DNA of 45,687 nucleotides from an uncultured Burkholderiales bacterium (GCA_937871935.1 CALMQI010000252.1:1-45687); one strand, 5' to 3'. Numbered from the stretch's first letter, positions 31,584-39,555 are shown. Numbers and translations: made by a program. Notes: generated by a model not told the origin, from the letters alone.

Positions 31584-31603
31584 TGTGTTTATGGTAATAC
31601 ACA
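31584..31603 (-). promoter_or_regulatory. AT-rich palindromic promoter/operator candidate
   Basis: A 20-bp dyad of the TGTGT-N10-ACACA type (minus strand reads TGTGTATTACCATAAACACA) sits in an AT-rich patch that is rare in this GC-rich window. A TTGCGC with TATTAC ~15 bases downstream lies at its edge, but spacing is short. It precedes the gene at 31318-31563. Likely an operator with a weak promoter. Confidence 0.4.
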
Positions 31604-31627
31604 GTTCAACCTGAGCGCAAGCGATTT

Positions 31628-32140
31628 CTACGTGGCTGCGGCCGCCTCGGCGGAGATCGATCTTGGAACATGCTTCCAACGCTTGCCGGCACGGATCCCA
31701 AGCACCGTGGACTTGCTGACCCCGAACTGTCTTCCGGCATGCGTACTTCCAAGCCGGCTTGCAAGAATCTCGGCCACCTTGTCGTCGTTCAACTTCACGC
31801 CACCGCCGTTTCGGACGCCCTTAGCGTTGCGCCCCTTGCGCGAGGCGTCCATTTGGTTGTCGCTGTTTGTTCCGAGCGAGAGGTGAGCCGGGTTCACGCA
31901 TCTCGGGTTGTCGCACGAGTGCATGACCAGTAGATCGCCTGGCGGTCGCCCCTTTGACAACTCGTAAGCGAAGCGATGGGCCATCACGGAACGTCGCTCG
32001 CGAGATACCCAAAAGATGCCATACCCCTTTGATCCGATCGCGCTCATCCAGTGATGACACCCATCGCCGGGCTCTACCTTCTCGGCAAACCGCTCTGCGG
32101 CCGGTTTTCCTCTTTGGCTAGACGTGTTGATCTTGGTCAT
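31628..32140 (-). CDS. HNH endonuclease with C-terminal HTH
   Basis: The ATG at 32138-32140 gives 170 residues, and its start lies inside the C-terminal end of the upstream glycosyltransferase-like gene. Residues ~55-87 contain HRFAYELSK and CDNPRCVNPAHL, a zinc-type HNH_3 core. Residues ~113-157 form a helix-turn-helix resembling homing-endonuclease DNA-recognition modules (VSKSTVLGIRAGKRW). Together these suggest a free-standing homing endonuclease that invaded between the glycan operon and the packaging transcript. A non-mobile role in packaging or restriction is possible. Confidence 0.82.
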   Translation of the reverse strand: MTKINTSSQRGKPAAERFAEKVEPGDGCHHWMSAIGSKGYGIFWVSRERRSVMAHRFAYELSKGRPPGDLLVMHSCDNPRCVNPAHLSLGTNSDNQMDASRKGRNAKGVRNGGGVKLNDDKVAEILASRLGSTHAGRQFGVSKSTVLGIRAGKRWKHVPRSISAEAAAAT

Positions 32141-32795
32141 GGAGCATCGCCTTGCGCTCAAGGTGCCACAGATCGGCACCGGGAGCGTTCGAATAGTGTT
32201 CAAACATCGGACTTCCCGCCGTGTGGTGCAGGATCTTCGCTCCCTCGACAGGCTGCCCCTCATCGACCAGCCGGTTCCACTCGTCCGGCAGCGCCCCGAT
32301 GGCCTCGTCTGGGAGCCAGCGAAGGTCGAGCACGCTTCGTGCGCTCCGGACCTTCGACAGACCCTCTGGCGTCGCCCATAGCCAGGCCGGGTGCGCGCAG
32401 TTGATCAGCATGACCGACGCCCAGTTCTTGCGCGGGTAGTCCACATTCGGGCACCGCATGTCAGTGCCCAGGTACTTCATCGGGTGGCGGGTCTTGTACG
32501 CTGGATGTTTCACCACTTGGACGGCGTAGCGGATGTCGAACAGGGAGTCCAGCTCGGCCACGTCGGCGAGCATGATCTGGTCGACGGCATCGCAGAAGAT
32601 CGCGCGGCCTGCGAACCCTTGTTGGTGCGGAACCAGGAAGCGCGCCAGCGAGAAAGCGTTGGTCCCCCGATCATCGTTGTCGAAGCAGCAGCCCGAGAAG
32701 TTGACTGCGGCGCTGCTGCGCCGGCGCACCGACGACATAAACACCTCGAAGCCGATGTGCTCCCTCGGGTCATAACCGCACGCGAGGTGAATCAT
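32118..32795 (-). CDS. Glycosyltransferase-like protein (GT8-like)
   Basis: I prefer the ATG at 32793-32795 (225 residues) over an upstream GTG. It starts with IHLACGYDPREHIGFEVFMSSV, and contains AIFCDAVDQIMLADVAELDSLFD, a D-x-x-D type sugar-nucleotide binding segment, and KILHHTAGSPMF near the C-terminus, which resembles the metal-site HxxG region of GT8 enzymes. It probably transfers a sugar from a nucleotide donor. It is the last gene of the glycosylation run; its 3' end overlaps the HNH gene start. The acceptor is unknown. Confidence 0.65.
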   Translation of the reverse strand: MIHLACGYDPREHIGFEVFMSSVRRRSSAAVNFSGCCFDNDDRGTNAFSLARFLVPHQQGFAGRAIFCDAVDQIMLADVAELDSLFDIRYAVQVVKHPAYKTRHPMKYLGTDMRCPNVDYPRKNWASVMLINCAHPAWLWATPEGLSKVRSARSVLDLRWLPDEAIGALPDEWNRLVDEGQPVEGAKILHHTAGSPMFEHYSNAPGADLWHLERKAMLHDQDQHV

Positions 32796-32797
32796 GG

Positions 32798-33436
32798 CTA
32801 CCACCCGAAAATGAAATCGCCGCCGATCTCCTGGATCAGCCTCATGCCCAAGGCGCGCAGCGCGTCAGTGGCGGCCGTCGGCTTCAGGCCGAACTTCACC
32901 GCGAAGTCGCGCTTCTGCTCGGCGCAGATGATGGGCCGGCAGCGCAGAATCGTCTCGCGCGCGCCGGCAATGACGTTGGCCTCGTAGCCCTCGACGTCCA
33001 TCTTGATCAGGTCGACATCGGACAGGCCAAGGCTGTCGAGCGCAATCATCTCGATGTCGCCAGCGCCGCCGACGTGGCTCGCGCCGCTGTTGTGCGGGTC
33101 GCGCGTGATCGAAACGAGCTTCGCGCCGGCACCGCACGCGACCGGAAACAACTCGACGTTCTCAGCAGTGACGTTGAGCACGAAGCACTCGCGGTGCGCG
33201 GCCACGGGCTCGAACGCCAGGACGCGACCGAAGCGGCTGGCCATGTTCACCGACCACGTGCCGACGTGCGCGCCGATGTCCACTGCGGTGCGGAACTGCT
33301 TGCACGCTGCGTGGACAGCGGTCTGTTTCCGCCATTGATAGATCACCCGCCCGTTGACCGCGGCCCCGTTCTTCTTCAGCCACTCGATCATGTGCTCCTC
33401 GCCATCGGGGTAGTACATGCCGCCGTAGTGCTTCAT
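32798..33436 (-). CDS. FkbM-family methyltransferase
   Basis: The ATG at 33434-33436 overlaps the upstream stop (ATGA), giving 212 residues. A SAM-binding motif VDIGAHVGTW lies at ~52-61, followed by an acidic strand-end (LAFEPVAAHRECF) and a LIKMDVEGYEANVIAG segment that is diagnostic of FkbM enzymes. The product should O-methylate a sugar or lipid-linked substrate. The gene lies within the glycosyltransferase/methyltransferase run, suggesting methylation of a sugar made by the neighbours. Confidence 0.85.
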   Translation of the reverse strand: MKHYGGMYYPDGEEHMIEWLKKNGAAVNGRVIYQWRKQTAVHAACKQFRTAVDIGAHVGTWSVNMASRFGRVLAFEPVAAHRECFVLNVTAENVELFPVACGAGAKLVSITRDPHNSGASHVGGAGDIEMIALDSLGLSDVDLIKMDVEGYEANVIAGARETILRCRPIICAEQKRDFAVKFGLKPTAATDALRALGMRLIQEIGGDFIFGW

Positions 33437-34200
33437 ACCGTTCTCCTGCGCGGCGGGATGCGCCGCTTGATTTCTTGCCGTCGCTCGTCGCGCATGCCGG
33501 CCCAATGCGCCTCGGTGCGCACAACCTTGAGGTCAGCCGGCCGGCTGCGGCCCAGTACCTTGCGCGGGCCCTTGAGGTGGTCAAGTTTAGCGCCGAGCGG
33601 CCCGTTGATCAGCGGATGGTGCGTGCGCTCTGCCTGACCGCTCAGGCTGACGCAGCGCAGCATGCCGAGTCGCTCGCGCGTGGCCCGCACGTGGTCGATG
33701 ACGAACGAGTCATGCCACTCGGGCAGCGCGAACAACGCGTCGCTACGGTAGGCCTGCACGATCGCGTCGATGAACATGCCGCCGCGCTCGTTGCGGCGGA
33801 ACATCATGAACCCGCACTCGGGATACTTCATCGTGCGGCGCAGGTAGGCGAAATCGCCATCCTTGATCAGGCCGGCCAGCCAGGTCGCATCGACTGGTGC
33901 GTGCGTCACGCAGTCGGCGTCGATCCAGATCAGCACGTCGGCCGCGCTCGACTCGTGCGCGAGGTCAATCGCCGCGATCTTGTGCGCGAAGCGAACCGCG
34001 TCCATGCGGTAGTCGGCGGTCGGCCGGTGCGCATGGCGGCGCTTGAACTCAGCCAGCCAGGTCGAATTGGCCTCGAGGTCGGCGTCCTTGAACTCTTCGA
34101 GCAGGATCCCGCCCCAGTGCTGCCGGAACGTCTCGACGCAGCGCCTGGCGTGGCTCTCCCAATGCTGCGGCGCGTAGGTAGTGACGGCAGCGAACTTCAT
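33433..34200 (-). CDS. Glycosyltransferase-like protein with DxD motif
   Basis: The ATG at 34198-34200 gives 255 residues. The core has DVLIWIDADCVTHAP, a DxD motif typical of GT-A fold glycosyltransferases that bind a metal and nucleotide sugar. A later CGFMMFRRNERGGMFIDAIVQAY segment and WHDSFVIDHV fit acceptor and nucleotide-binding regions. The C-terminus is basic. It lies between two methyltransferase genes with start/stop overlaps on both sides. The substrate cannot be assigned. Confidence 0.72.
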   Translation of the reverse strand: MKFAAVTTYAPQHWESHARRCVETFRQHWGGILLEEFKDADLEANSTWLAEFKRRHAHRPTADYRMDAVRFAHKIAAIDLAHESSAADVLIWIDADCVTHAPVDATWLAGLIKDGDFAYLRRTMKYPECGFMMFRRNERGGMFIDAIVQAYRSDALFALPEWHDSFVIDHVRATRERLGMLRCVSLSGQAERTHHPLINGPLGAKLDHLKGPRKVLGRSRPADLKVVRTEAHWAGMRDERRQEIKRRIPPRRRTV

Positions 34201-34706
34201 GGCGTCTCCACCAGCACCCAATCGACGGTGCGGTCCTTCGGCTCCATCTCCTCGAACAGCGCGAACCACCAGTCGTAAGGCTTGATCGTGATGTGCAGGT
34301 TCGTCCCGTCGGGGAAGGTCTTCGACGCCAACCGGCAGCACACCGAAGCGAAGACGAAGCGCTCGGCGAAGGCGAATAGGGCCGCGACCAGCTTGCGGAC
34401 ATCCTCCTCGCGCACGTGCTCAAGCACGTCGGAGCAGATGACTCCGTGGTGCATGCGCGTGGGCACGTTTCGCAGCTTCTGAAAGGCAGGGTCGTACAAC
34501 GTCGGCCACGGGATGCCCAGGCGCTTGTGCAACTGGTGCGGCTTGTCGTAGGCGTCGCCGGCGCCGGACCCGTAGTCGAGCAGCGTGGTGACCTTGTGCT
34601 TGTCGACCAGCAGCTTGATGGTGTCGGCGTGCTGCAAGACGGTCAGGCCGCGGAACGCGCCGCCGGTAGCTGCCATCGCGCGGTACTGCTTCAGGATTTC
34701 GCTCAT
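34197..34706 (-). CDS. SAM-dependent methyltransferase
   Basis: The ATG at 34704-34706 overlaps the preceding stop, giving 169 residues. Motif I is LLDYGSGAGD at ~42-51, and a post-I CSDVLEHVRE segment at ~91-100 follows; both are typical of class I methyltransferases. A C-terminal KPYDWWFALFEEME segment could form the substrate pocket. It is one of three methyltransferases in this operon, paired with glycosyltransferase-like proteins. The substrate is unknown. Confidence 0.8.
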   Translation of the reverse strand: MSEILKQYRAMAATGGAFRGLTVLQHADTIKLLVDKHKVTTLLDYGSGAGDAYDKPHQLHKRLGIPWPTLYDPAFQKLRNVPTRMHHGVICSDVLEHVREEDVRKLVAALFAFAERFVFASVCCRLASKTFPDGTNLHITIKPYDWWFALFEEMEPKDRTVDWVLVETP

Positions 34707-35263
34707 GAGGTAACTCGCTCGAAGACTCCGACCCATTCTGGAGGCTGGCCGTTGTCGATCGGCCCGTCATCCTCGTGCACAAGCGTAAACCCGCGGTCGT
34801 ACATGGCGAACCGCAGATCCTGAGGCCGGTAGCCGCTGCGCGCGTCCTTGAGCACAGGCCAGTCGCTGCGGCGCTGGCGCAGCACCACGGTGCAGTTGTC
34901 GGCCGCACCGTGGTCGATGATGCGTCCGAGCGCGATCTCCGGCTCGCGCAGCTTGTGCAGCACCGCCAGCATCAGGATCACGTCGAAGCGGCGCGGCGGT
35001 GTGCAGAAGTTCGCGTCAGCCTCGATAAACGTGACAGCGTGGTTGCGAGCGAGCTTATTGGCGCGAATGACGGCTTCCCTGCGGTGCTCGATTCCAATCA
35101 CATCGACCGCGCCACGACGCTCGCACTCGATAGCAATGTGCCCCTCGGCACAGCCGACGTCGAGCACCGACTTGCCAACGACGCGCGGCCAGAGCTGATC
35201 CAGGCCCGTCATCTGCTGTTCGATCGTCCGATGGCCTCCGAACCAGAACCGTTTGTCAGCCAT
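34703..35263 (-). CDS. SAM-dependent methyltransferase
   Basis: This 186-residue protein starts at ATG at 35263. It has a VLDVGCAEGH motif at ~33-42, then an acidic region (GIEHRREAVIRANKLA) and an IEADANFCTPP segment. These place it in class I methyltransferases. RFDVILMLAVLHKL is a typical motif IV. The C-terminus lists a D-rich loop and a VGVFERV strand. Its stop overlaps the next methyltransferase start, so the two may act in sequence. Confidence 0.8.
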   Translation of the reverse strand: MADKRFWFGGHRTIEQQMTGLDQLWPRVVGKSVLDVGCAEGHIAIECERRGAVDVIGIEHRREAVIRANKLARNHAVTFIEADANFCTPPRRFDVILMLAVLHKLREPEIALGRIIDHGAADNCTVVLRQRRSDWPVLKDARSGYRPQDLRFAMYDRGFTLVHEDDGPIDNGQPPEWVGVFERVTS

Positions 35264-35960
35264 TCATTGCCCTCCACGCTGTTCCGTCGCGCAGCTCGGC
35301 GCGCGACCATTGGTTATCGGCCAGCACGCCGGCCCACCGCTGCACCTCGGCTGGCGCCGGAAGCACAACGCCGAGAGTGTGGCAGGCGCTTGCCTTGCTG
35401 ACCAGCACCTGCACCCCGGCCATAGCTGCTTCGACGGCGGCGGCGCTTGAATGGGTCACGACAACTGCGGTGCGCGCCAGGTCGGCGTGCAGCGTGGTCA
35501 TCGCCTCCGGCTTGTCGGGCGACCAGGCGCGGACCTTGATCGGCCGTTTGCGGTAATGGCGCAGCACAGTGTCGAGCCACTGCGGCGCGACGGCGATGTG
35601 CCGCATGAACAGGGGCGACTGCTCGATGGCCAGCACAAAAGCATCCGAGTCGTGTTGGCGCGCCGGCTGCGCCTGGTAGCCTAGCGCGGCCAGGCGCTTG
35701 CCGTTCGTTTCGCCGGCGCCGGTGTGCTGCATGGCGTTCCTCGTGACCCTGAATTGCTTCCCGCGGGCGCGGTCGAAGTAGGAATTGTCGATGTAGTAGA
35801 ACGGCTCGCCGGCGCGGCGCACGCGCTGCCACTCGGCGAGATTGCTATCCCGAACGCCATAGAAGACCGCCCCCTCGGCGTCGCGTGGAGCGCCGGCGAT
35901 GAAGGCCGAGACCAGATCGACGCTCTTTTGCTTCTCAGGGACCGGATGGCCGGTCAGCAT
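35256..35960 (-). CDS. Glycosyltransferase-like protein (Kps/GT-B style)
   Basis: The ATG at 35958-35960 gives 234 residues. Residues ~170-205 contain AVVVTHSSAAAVEAAMAGVQVLVS, the Ser/Thr-Ser-Ala loop of GT-B type enzymes and of capsule (KpsC/KpsS-like) transferases. The N-terminal part has an FYYIDNSYFDR segment. It lies between a methyltransferase and a second Kps-style gene. A substrate cannot be named. It overlaps the upstream stop region by a few bases. Confidence 0.6.
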   Translation of the reverse strand: MLTGHPVPEKQKSVDLVSAFIAGAPRDAEGAVFYGVRDSNLAEWQRVRRAGEPFYYIDNSYFDRARGKQFRVTRNAMQHTGAGETNGKRLAALGYQAQPARQHDSDAFVLAIEQSPLFMRHIAVAPQWLDTVLRHYRKRPIKVRAWSPDKPEAMTTLHADLARTAVVVTHSSAAAVEAAMAGVQVLVSKASACHTLGVVLPAPAEVQRWAGVLADNQWSRAELRDGTAWRAMNG

Positions 35961-36730
35961 CGGTGAAGCTCCAAGAGCCGCGCGAGCGCATCCCCGCTGG
36001 CAATCTCGCTCAGGTTGGCCTGGGCCCAAGAAAGCCGCTCAAACATTGCCAACCGGGCAGCATCGTCGCGCACGGGCCCGCGGTCCATGAATTCGATCCT
36101 GCGCGCGGCCGGCGCTCCGATCCAACGCGGAAACCCGTGGAAGACGGGAATGCCCCAGGTCAGCGCCTTGATCGCCGCCCCACTACCCCAGGTCACCACG
36201 GCGCGAGCGCGCTTGAGGTCGGCCTTGAGCGGAACTGCCTCCTTGTCGCCAGGATGCCGACGCATGCGGCCGAGCTTCTGGCCGGTGCGCAGCCAGGTCA
36301 GTGGCATCGCCACGCCGGGCGGCCCGATGCCGCGCTGCGGCAGCACAACGACCTCGGACCCTTCGGTGCGCCACGGCAGCAGCTCGATGCCCCAGCTCGC
36401 CCAGCGCTCGGGCCCGCCGACAGGCCATCGGCCGGCGCCGTTGTGTTGGTCGAGCGCGAGCGCATACCAGCGCTGGCCGGGCACGGCGCCCATCTCCACG
36501 CCGAGGTAGCCGTTCTCGGCCACGATCACCGGCAGCCCGCGGCGCTGGAACTCCTTGGCAACACGGTCGCTCGGGCCGCAGCGGTTCCAGGTGATCAGGA
36601 TGTCTTTGCCGTTCGGCGCGACGGGCAGCGCGAACTTGGGCGCAAAGCCCAGGCGCTTCACGCCGGCCTCGAAGGCATCGCGCCGATAGTGCACCGCGCC
36701 GCGCAGGCTGATCCAAGCAGTGCGGATCAT
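35954..36730 (-). CDS. Glycosyltransferase-like protein (Kps/GT-B style)
   Basis: The ATG at 36728-36730 overlaps the preceding stop (ATGA), giving 258 residues. It contains GKDILITWNRCGPSD near residue 40, a PVIVAENGYLGVEMG segment and a VVTWGSGAAIKALTWGIPVF loop, the same Gly/Ser-Gly-Ala pattern as the neighbour. This suggests a GT-B-like or capsule Kdo-transferase-like fold. It forms a pair with the 35256-35960 gene, perhaps from an old duplication. Confidence 0.6.
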   Translation of the reverse strand: MIRTAWISLRGAVHYRRDAFEAGVKRLGFAPKFALPVAPNGKDILITWNRCGPSDRVAKEFQRRGLPVIVAENGYLGVEMGAVPGQRWYALALDQHNGAGRWPVGGPERWASWGIELLPWRTEGSEVVVLPQRGIGPPGVAMPLTWLRTGQKLGRMRRHPGDKEAVPLKADLKRARAVVTWGSGAAIKALTWGIPVFHGFPRWIGAPAARRIEFMDRGPVRDDAARLAMFERLSWAQANLSEIASGDALARLLELHRC

Positions 36731-37410
36731 GCGGTGACCAGTAACTCGGCGTCGATCGTGCTGCGCGGCCAGCACTTCAGCGCTGTGGCCCGCGAGCAGT
36801 TGATCACCGTCGCGCCGTGCTGCTTGAGTTGCGGCGCCGCGTACTTCTCGATCCGGTGCAGCCACTCGCCGAAGTTGAGCGTCACGTTGCAGGTCTTCAC
36901 GTGGTCGCCGTCAACGTGGCTCTCGCCTTTCGGGCCGCGCTGCATGTCGAGACCGAGCACGTAGATGCGCCTGGATCCGTAGAGGAACGCGAGGTTGATG
37001 CCCATCCAACCGGAGTTGCCCCCGGTGGCGAGCTGGTACGTGCCCAGGCCCGGCCTGTTCTCGGCGCGCATGAACGTCAGCCGGTCCACCTTTGCACTCA
37101 CGTTGCAGCAGGTGGCAATGCGCTCGCGCGGCACGCCGGCCTTGAGCATGGCGCCGAGGTACGCGCGCCAGTAGCGGCGATCCGCCGCAAAGTAGGCGTC
37201 GGCCCAGCCGGCGGTGAACTTCCATGCGTTGCTGACCGAGACGACGCGCACGCGGTCTGCTGCGCGGGCCTCGCGCACGACATCGACATCGGATTGCGTC
37301 AGGCTGGGACCGGGAGCGATCACCACGGCCGGGCACTGGGCCCAGTCCGGCCTGGTGTAGTCGATGACGGCGCTGCGGCGGCCATCGCGGGGAACGGGGG
37401 CGGTGGCCAT
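36727..37410 (-). CDS. DUF115/MAF-like glycosylation-associated protein
   Basis: The ATG at 37408-37410 gives 227 residues (a TTG just upstream is a weaker start). The protein has an APGPSLTQSDVD motif near residue 33, an NAWKFTAGWADAYFAADRRYW segment and SGWMGINLAFLYGSRRIYVLGLDM. These match phage proteins of the DUF115 type, related to the flagellin-modification MAF family and to a pterin pyrophosphokinase fold. It is probably linked to sugar transfer. It is the first gene of the glycan/methyl run in transcription order. Confidence 0.65.
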   Translation of the reverse strand: MATAPVPRDGRRSAVIDYTRPDWAQCPAVVIAPGPSLTQSDVDVVREARAADRVRVVSVSNAWKFTAGWADAYFAADRRYWRAYLGAMLKAGVPRERIATCCNVSAKVDRLTFMRAENRPGLGTYQLATGGNSGWMGINLAFLYGSRRIYVLGLDMQRGPKGESHVDGDHVKTCNVTLNFGEWLHRIEKYAAPQLKQHGATVINCSRATALKCWPRSTIDAELLVTA

Positions 37411-37416
37411 CAATCC

Positions 37417-37710
37417 TCACGCATGGCGTTCGCCGCCGTCGGTGTTCAGCAGTTGCGCCTTGAGCCTTTCGAGCAGCCAGAGCACGTCGGCGCCGTCCGC
37501 CATCGACGAGGCGAAGTATTCGCCACCGTCAGGGTCGTAGCCCAGTACCACGGCGCACTCGAGGTCTGCGCCGAGCGCCTCGCGCAGCACTTGGCTTGCG
37601 TCGATGTCGAGCTTCGTGATGCCTCTGAAACGCACGATCTGAGCGGTGCGCTGCGGCGGGTTGCTCTGCAACTCGTCGAGGGGGGTGAAAGGGCCGATCG
37701 TTTGCATCAT
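37417..37710 (-). CDS. Phage protein, unknown
   Basis: The ATG at 37708-37710 overlaps the upstream stop, giving 97 residues. It has a beta-like N-terminal half (IVRFRGITKLDIDASQVLREALGADLECAVVLGYD) and a C-terminal helix (DVLWLLERLKAQLL). It looks like a small folded cytoplasmic protein. It joins the early-gene run to the glycan operon. The function is unknown. Confidence 0.5.
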   Translation of the reverse strand: MMQTIGPFTPLDELQSNPPQRTAQIVRFRGITKLDIDASQVLREALGADLECAVVLGYDPDGGEYFASSMADGADVLWLLERLKAQLLNTDGGERHA

Positions 37711-37967
37711 CGTTCCGTCCCGCGAGTATGCCTCTCCACGTACTCGGCCTGTAGCCACGCTAGAGAGCCCATCATCTCGTACACATTCTCGTGCGAGTCG
37801 AAACACGCAGACAAGCGATGCCCGTCAGCCATGAACCCGCAGCCGATGAACGACTGCAAGCGGCCGGCCTCGGCGTCGGCCAACAAGTCGCGCAAGCCGC
37901 GCACAAGCGCTGCGTTCGGCTCGCCTGTCGGAACCGTTGCGCCTGGCAGTGCGGTGACGTTGGTCAT
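37707..37967 (-). CDS. Phage protein, unknown
   Basis: The ATG at 37965-37967 gives 86 residues. It has an AALVRGLRDLLADAEAGRLQSFIGCGF segment resembling small phage proteins of unknown function in early regions, then CFDSHENVYEMMGSLAWL. It is helical. Overlaps on both sides indicate coupling. The longer upstream frame is a shadow. Confidence 0.5.
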   Translation of the reverse strand: MTNVTALPGATVPTGEPNAALVRGLRDLLADAEAGRLQSFIGCGFMADGHRLSACFDSHENVYEMMGSLAWLQAEYVERHTRGTER

Positions 37968-38158
37968 TGCTCGATCACCTCGCACACGCGCCACGACAGG
38001 CCGCCAAGCGCCACGCGCTGACCAGGCCGCAGGCCCAGCAGCCCGATACCGAGCTGGCGACCGAGAACATGGGCGTGCTTGCCCGTGCAGGTCAGCACCA
38101 GCGGCGCCCACCTACCGCGGCCTGGCGGCTTGAGCACCACGCGCACAACGCTGGCCAT
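37964..38158 (-). CDS. Small phage protein, unknown
   Basis: This 64-residue basic protein (VVRVVLKPPGRGRWAPLVL, GKHAHVLGRQLGIGLLGLRPGQRVAL) ends in WRVCEVIEQ. It looks like a small beta-barrel (SH3/OB-like) and could bind nucleic acid. It starts at an ATG at 38158, where it overlaps the stop of the upstream gene. No family recognised. Confidence 0.5.
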   Translation of the reverse strand: MASVVRVVLKPPGRGRWAPLVLTCTGKHAHVLGRQLGIGLLGLRPGQRVALGGLSWRVCEVIEQ

Positions 38159-38505
38159 CAGAGCCCGAGACGATTCAGGATGGCGAGCAGTTGCCGCTGG
38201 ACGACCATGATCTTGAGGGTCTGCAGGTCGATGGCTTGGCCCACCTCCGTCGTGACCGGTACTGCGGCGGCTTCGTTGCTGGTCAGCGCCTCGCCTGGTG
38301 GCGTCATCACACGCTGGAGTCGCTTCTCCAGATCGTCGGCGGCCATCGACAGCCCGGTCACGACATCGCCAAGCCGACTGAGATCGCGGTCGATGGGTTG
38401 CATCTCGGCGAGGTCCGCCGCCAGCCCGCTGAATGGGTTAAGCCGGCCCGGATTAAGCCGGTGCGCGTTCGCTCTCGCTGCTGTTGCCTTCGACTTCGCT
38501 GCCAT
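38158..38505 (-). CDS. Phage protein, unknown
   Basis: This 115-residue protein is helical. The N-terminus is very basic (AKSKATAARANAHRLNPGRLNP) and may bind nucleic acid. A central region MQPIDRDLSRLGDVV and a helix ADDLEKRLQRVM follow. It begins inside the C-terminal end of the zinc-ribbon gene, an overlap of about 53 bases. Its function is unknown. Confidence 0.5.
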   Translation of the reverse strand: MAAKSKATAARANAHRLNPGRLNPFSGLAADLAEMQPIDRDLSRLGDVVTGLSMAADDLEKRLQRVMTPPGEALTSNEAAAVPVTTEVGQAIDLQTLKIMVVQRQLLAILNRLGL

Positions 38506-38773
38506 GCCTGTCTCCTGGTGATGCGTCAGCCGACGCGGATTGGTTCGCCGCGTCAGCCTTCCAGGCCGCGCGCACTTCGTCGTGAGTCAGGCCGACGCGC
38601 TCGATCAAGGCCAGGTACGCGGTCACCTCTGGCGTGCCGGCGCGACCTGCTGCCTTGCGCGCCGCGAAGAACTCGTGGCCGCGCGAGATGGCGCGCGCCT
38701 GGCATCCGCGGCAGTTCGACATGAAGGCGTGGTGCGGCCTGGAAGCCGCGGCGATGCACTCGGGGCAGCTCAT
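38453..38773 (-). CDS. Zinc-ribbon-like small protein
   Basis: This 106-residue protein begins MSCPECIAAASRPHH and has NCRGCQARAI nearby, giving a CxxC-x15-CxxC pattern at residues 3, 6, 21 and 24, likely a zinc ribbon. The middle has an EVTAYLALIERVGLTHDEVRAAW helix pair. The tail is acidic and Ser-rich. Its type is common in early regions of phages from Burkholderia and Xanthomonas relatives. It probably binds nucleic acid or protein. Confidence 0.6.
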   Translation of the reverse strand: MSCPECIAAASRPHHAFMSNCRGCQARAISRGHEFFAARKAAGRAGTPEVTAYLALIERVGLTHDEVRAAWKADAANQSASADASPGDRHGSEVEGNSSESERAPA

Positions 38774-38782
38774 GGTGCGGCG

Positions 38783-39046
38783 TCAACCGTTCATCGGTGG
38801 CATGCCGCCGGGCGTGTCCACCTTGATGGCCGACAAGGTAAGCGATCCGTCCGGCACGGCAGCGGCCACCAGTGCCTGCACGACCTTGTGGCACAGCAGC
38901 CCAAACGCTTCGCGTACATCGGAGCTGGCTTCAAAGGCGCCGCTCGACACGGACGCAACCACGTGCCTTCCGTCGTCCAGCACCAGGGTTCCGATTGCTT
39001 GGCGTTCGTCAACGGTGATCTCGAGCTTGATGGTCCTGGTATTCAT
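38783..39046 (-). CDS. Phage protein, unknown
   Basis: This 87-residue protein has a beta-strand start (TRTIKLEITVDERQAIGTLVLDDGRHVVASVSSG) followed by a helix (VREAFGLLCHKVVQALVAA). It is a compact alpha/beta fold with no recognised family. It overlaps the resolvase gene stop and start (ATGA), so it is co-translated with it. Confidence 0.5.
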   Translation of the reverse strand: MNTRTIKLEITVDERQAIGTLVLDDGRHVVASVSSGAFEASSDVREAFGLLCHKVVQALVAAAVPDGSLTLSAIKVDTPGGMPPMNG

Positions 39047-39555
39047 GCGAACCTCATTTGTCCGAATCGGGCGATCAGTAGGGCGTCGGCCCGATTGTGG
39101 TCACGCTTGCGCGCCAGGTCACCCTGCAGATGGGGCCATAGATCAAGCGCCTTGAGGCAAGCCGCGTCCTTGTCGACGGCAGGCGCGTCCTTCTTGCGCA
39201 GCAGCCCGAACTCGCGTTTCCACGACTGCGGCTGCACCACCTCAAGGCGGATACCGCGAATAGCCAGCACTGCCTCGACGTGGCCGCGCGAACGCATCAG
39301 GCTGCCTTGGCTGTGCATGGTGTTGCCGTGCTTGTCGGCATTGCCCATCGGCCGCGGCCGCACGTCCTCGATCACGGCCAAGCACGCCACGTCGGCCGGT
39401 GCGATCTCGCGCACGCGGGTGGCCAACGCGCGGCAGTCGATGAGGTTCTCACCTCGCACCTCTGTCGTGGCCAGGTCTTCAACTCCCATCTGGCCGTCCG
39501 AGGCGATCCAGGCAAGAGCGCCGGTGAGGCCAATGTCGATGCCGAAGATGATCAT
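39043..39555 (-). CDS. RuvC-like Holliday-junction resolvase
   Basis: This 170-residue protein has the RuvC/RNase H-like layout. GIDIGLTGALA at ~5-15 gives Asp7, VIEDV at ~61-65 gives Glu63, and a C-terminal HNRADALLIA with His143 and Asp147 completes the metal site. It probably resolves branched DNA during replication or before packaging. It lies in the early gene row. The length is close to that of phage RuvC-like enzymes. Confidence 0.8.
   Translation of the reverse strand: MIIFGIDIGLTGALAWIASDGQMGVEDLATTEVRGENLIDCRALATRVREIAPADVACLAVIEDVRPRPMGNADKHGNTMHSQGSLMRSRGHVEAVLAIRGIRLEVVQPQSWKREFGLLRKKDAPAVDKDAACLKALDLWPHLQGDLARKRDHNRADALLIARFGQMRFA

Noticed and set aside
32118-32804. GTG start at 32802-32804 for the GT8-like gene
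   Set aside because: An ATG three codons downstream (32793-32795) directly begins the conserved IHLACGYDP segment and avoids overlap with the FkbM gene.
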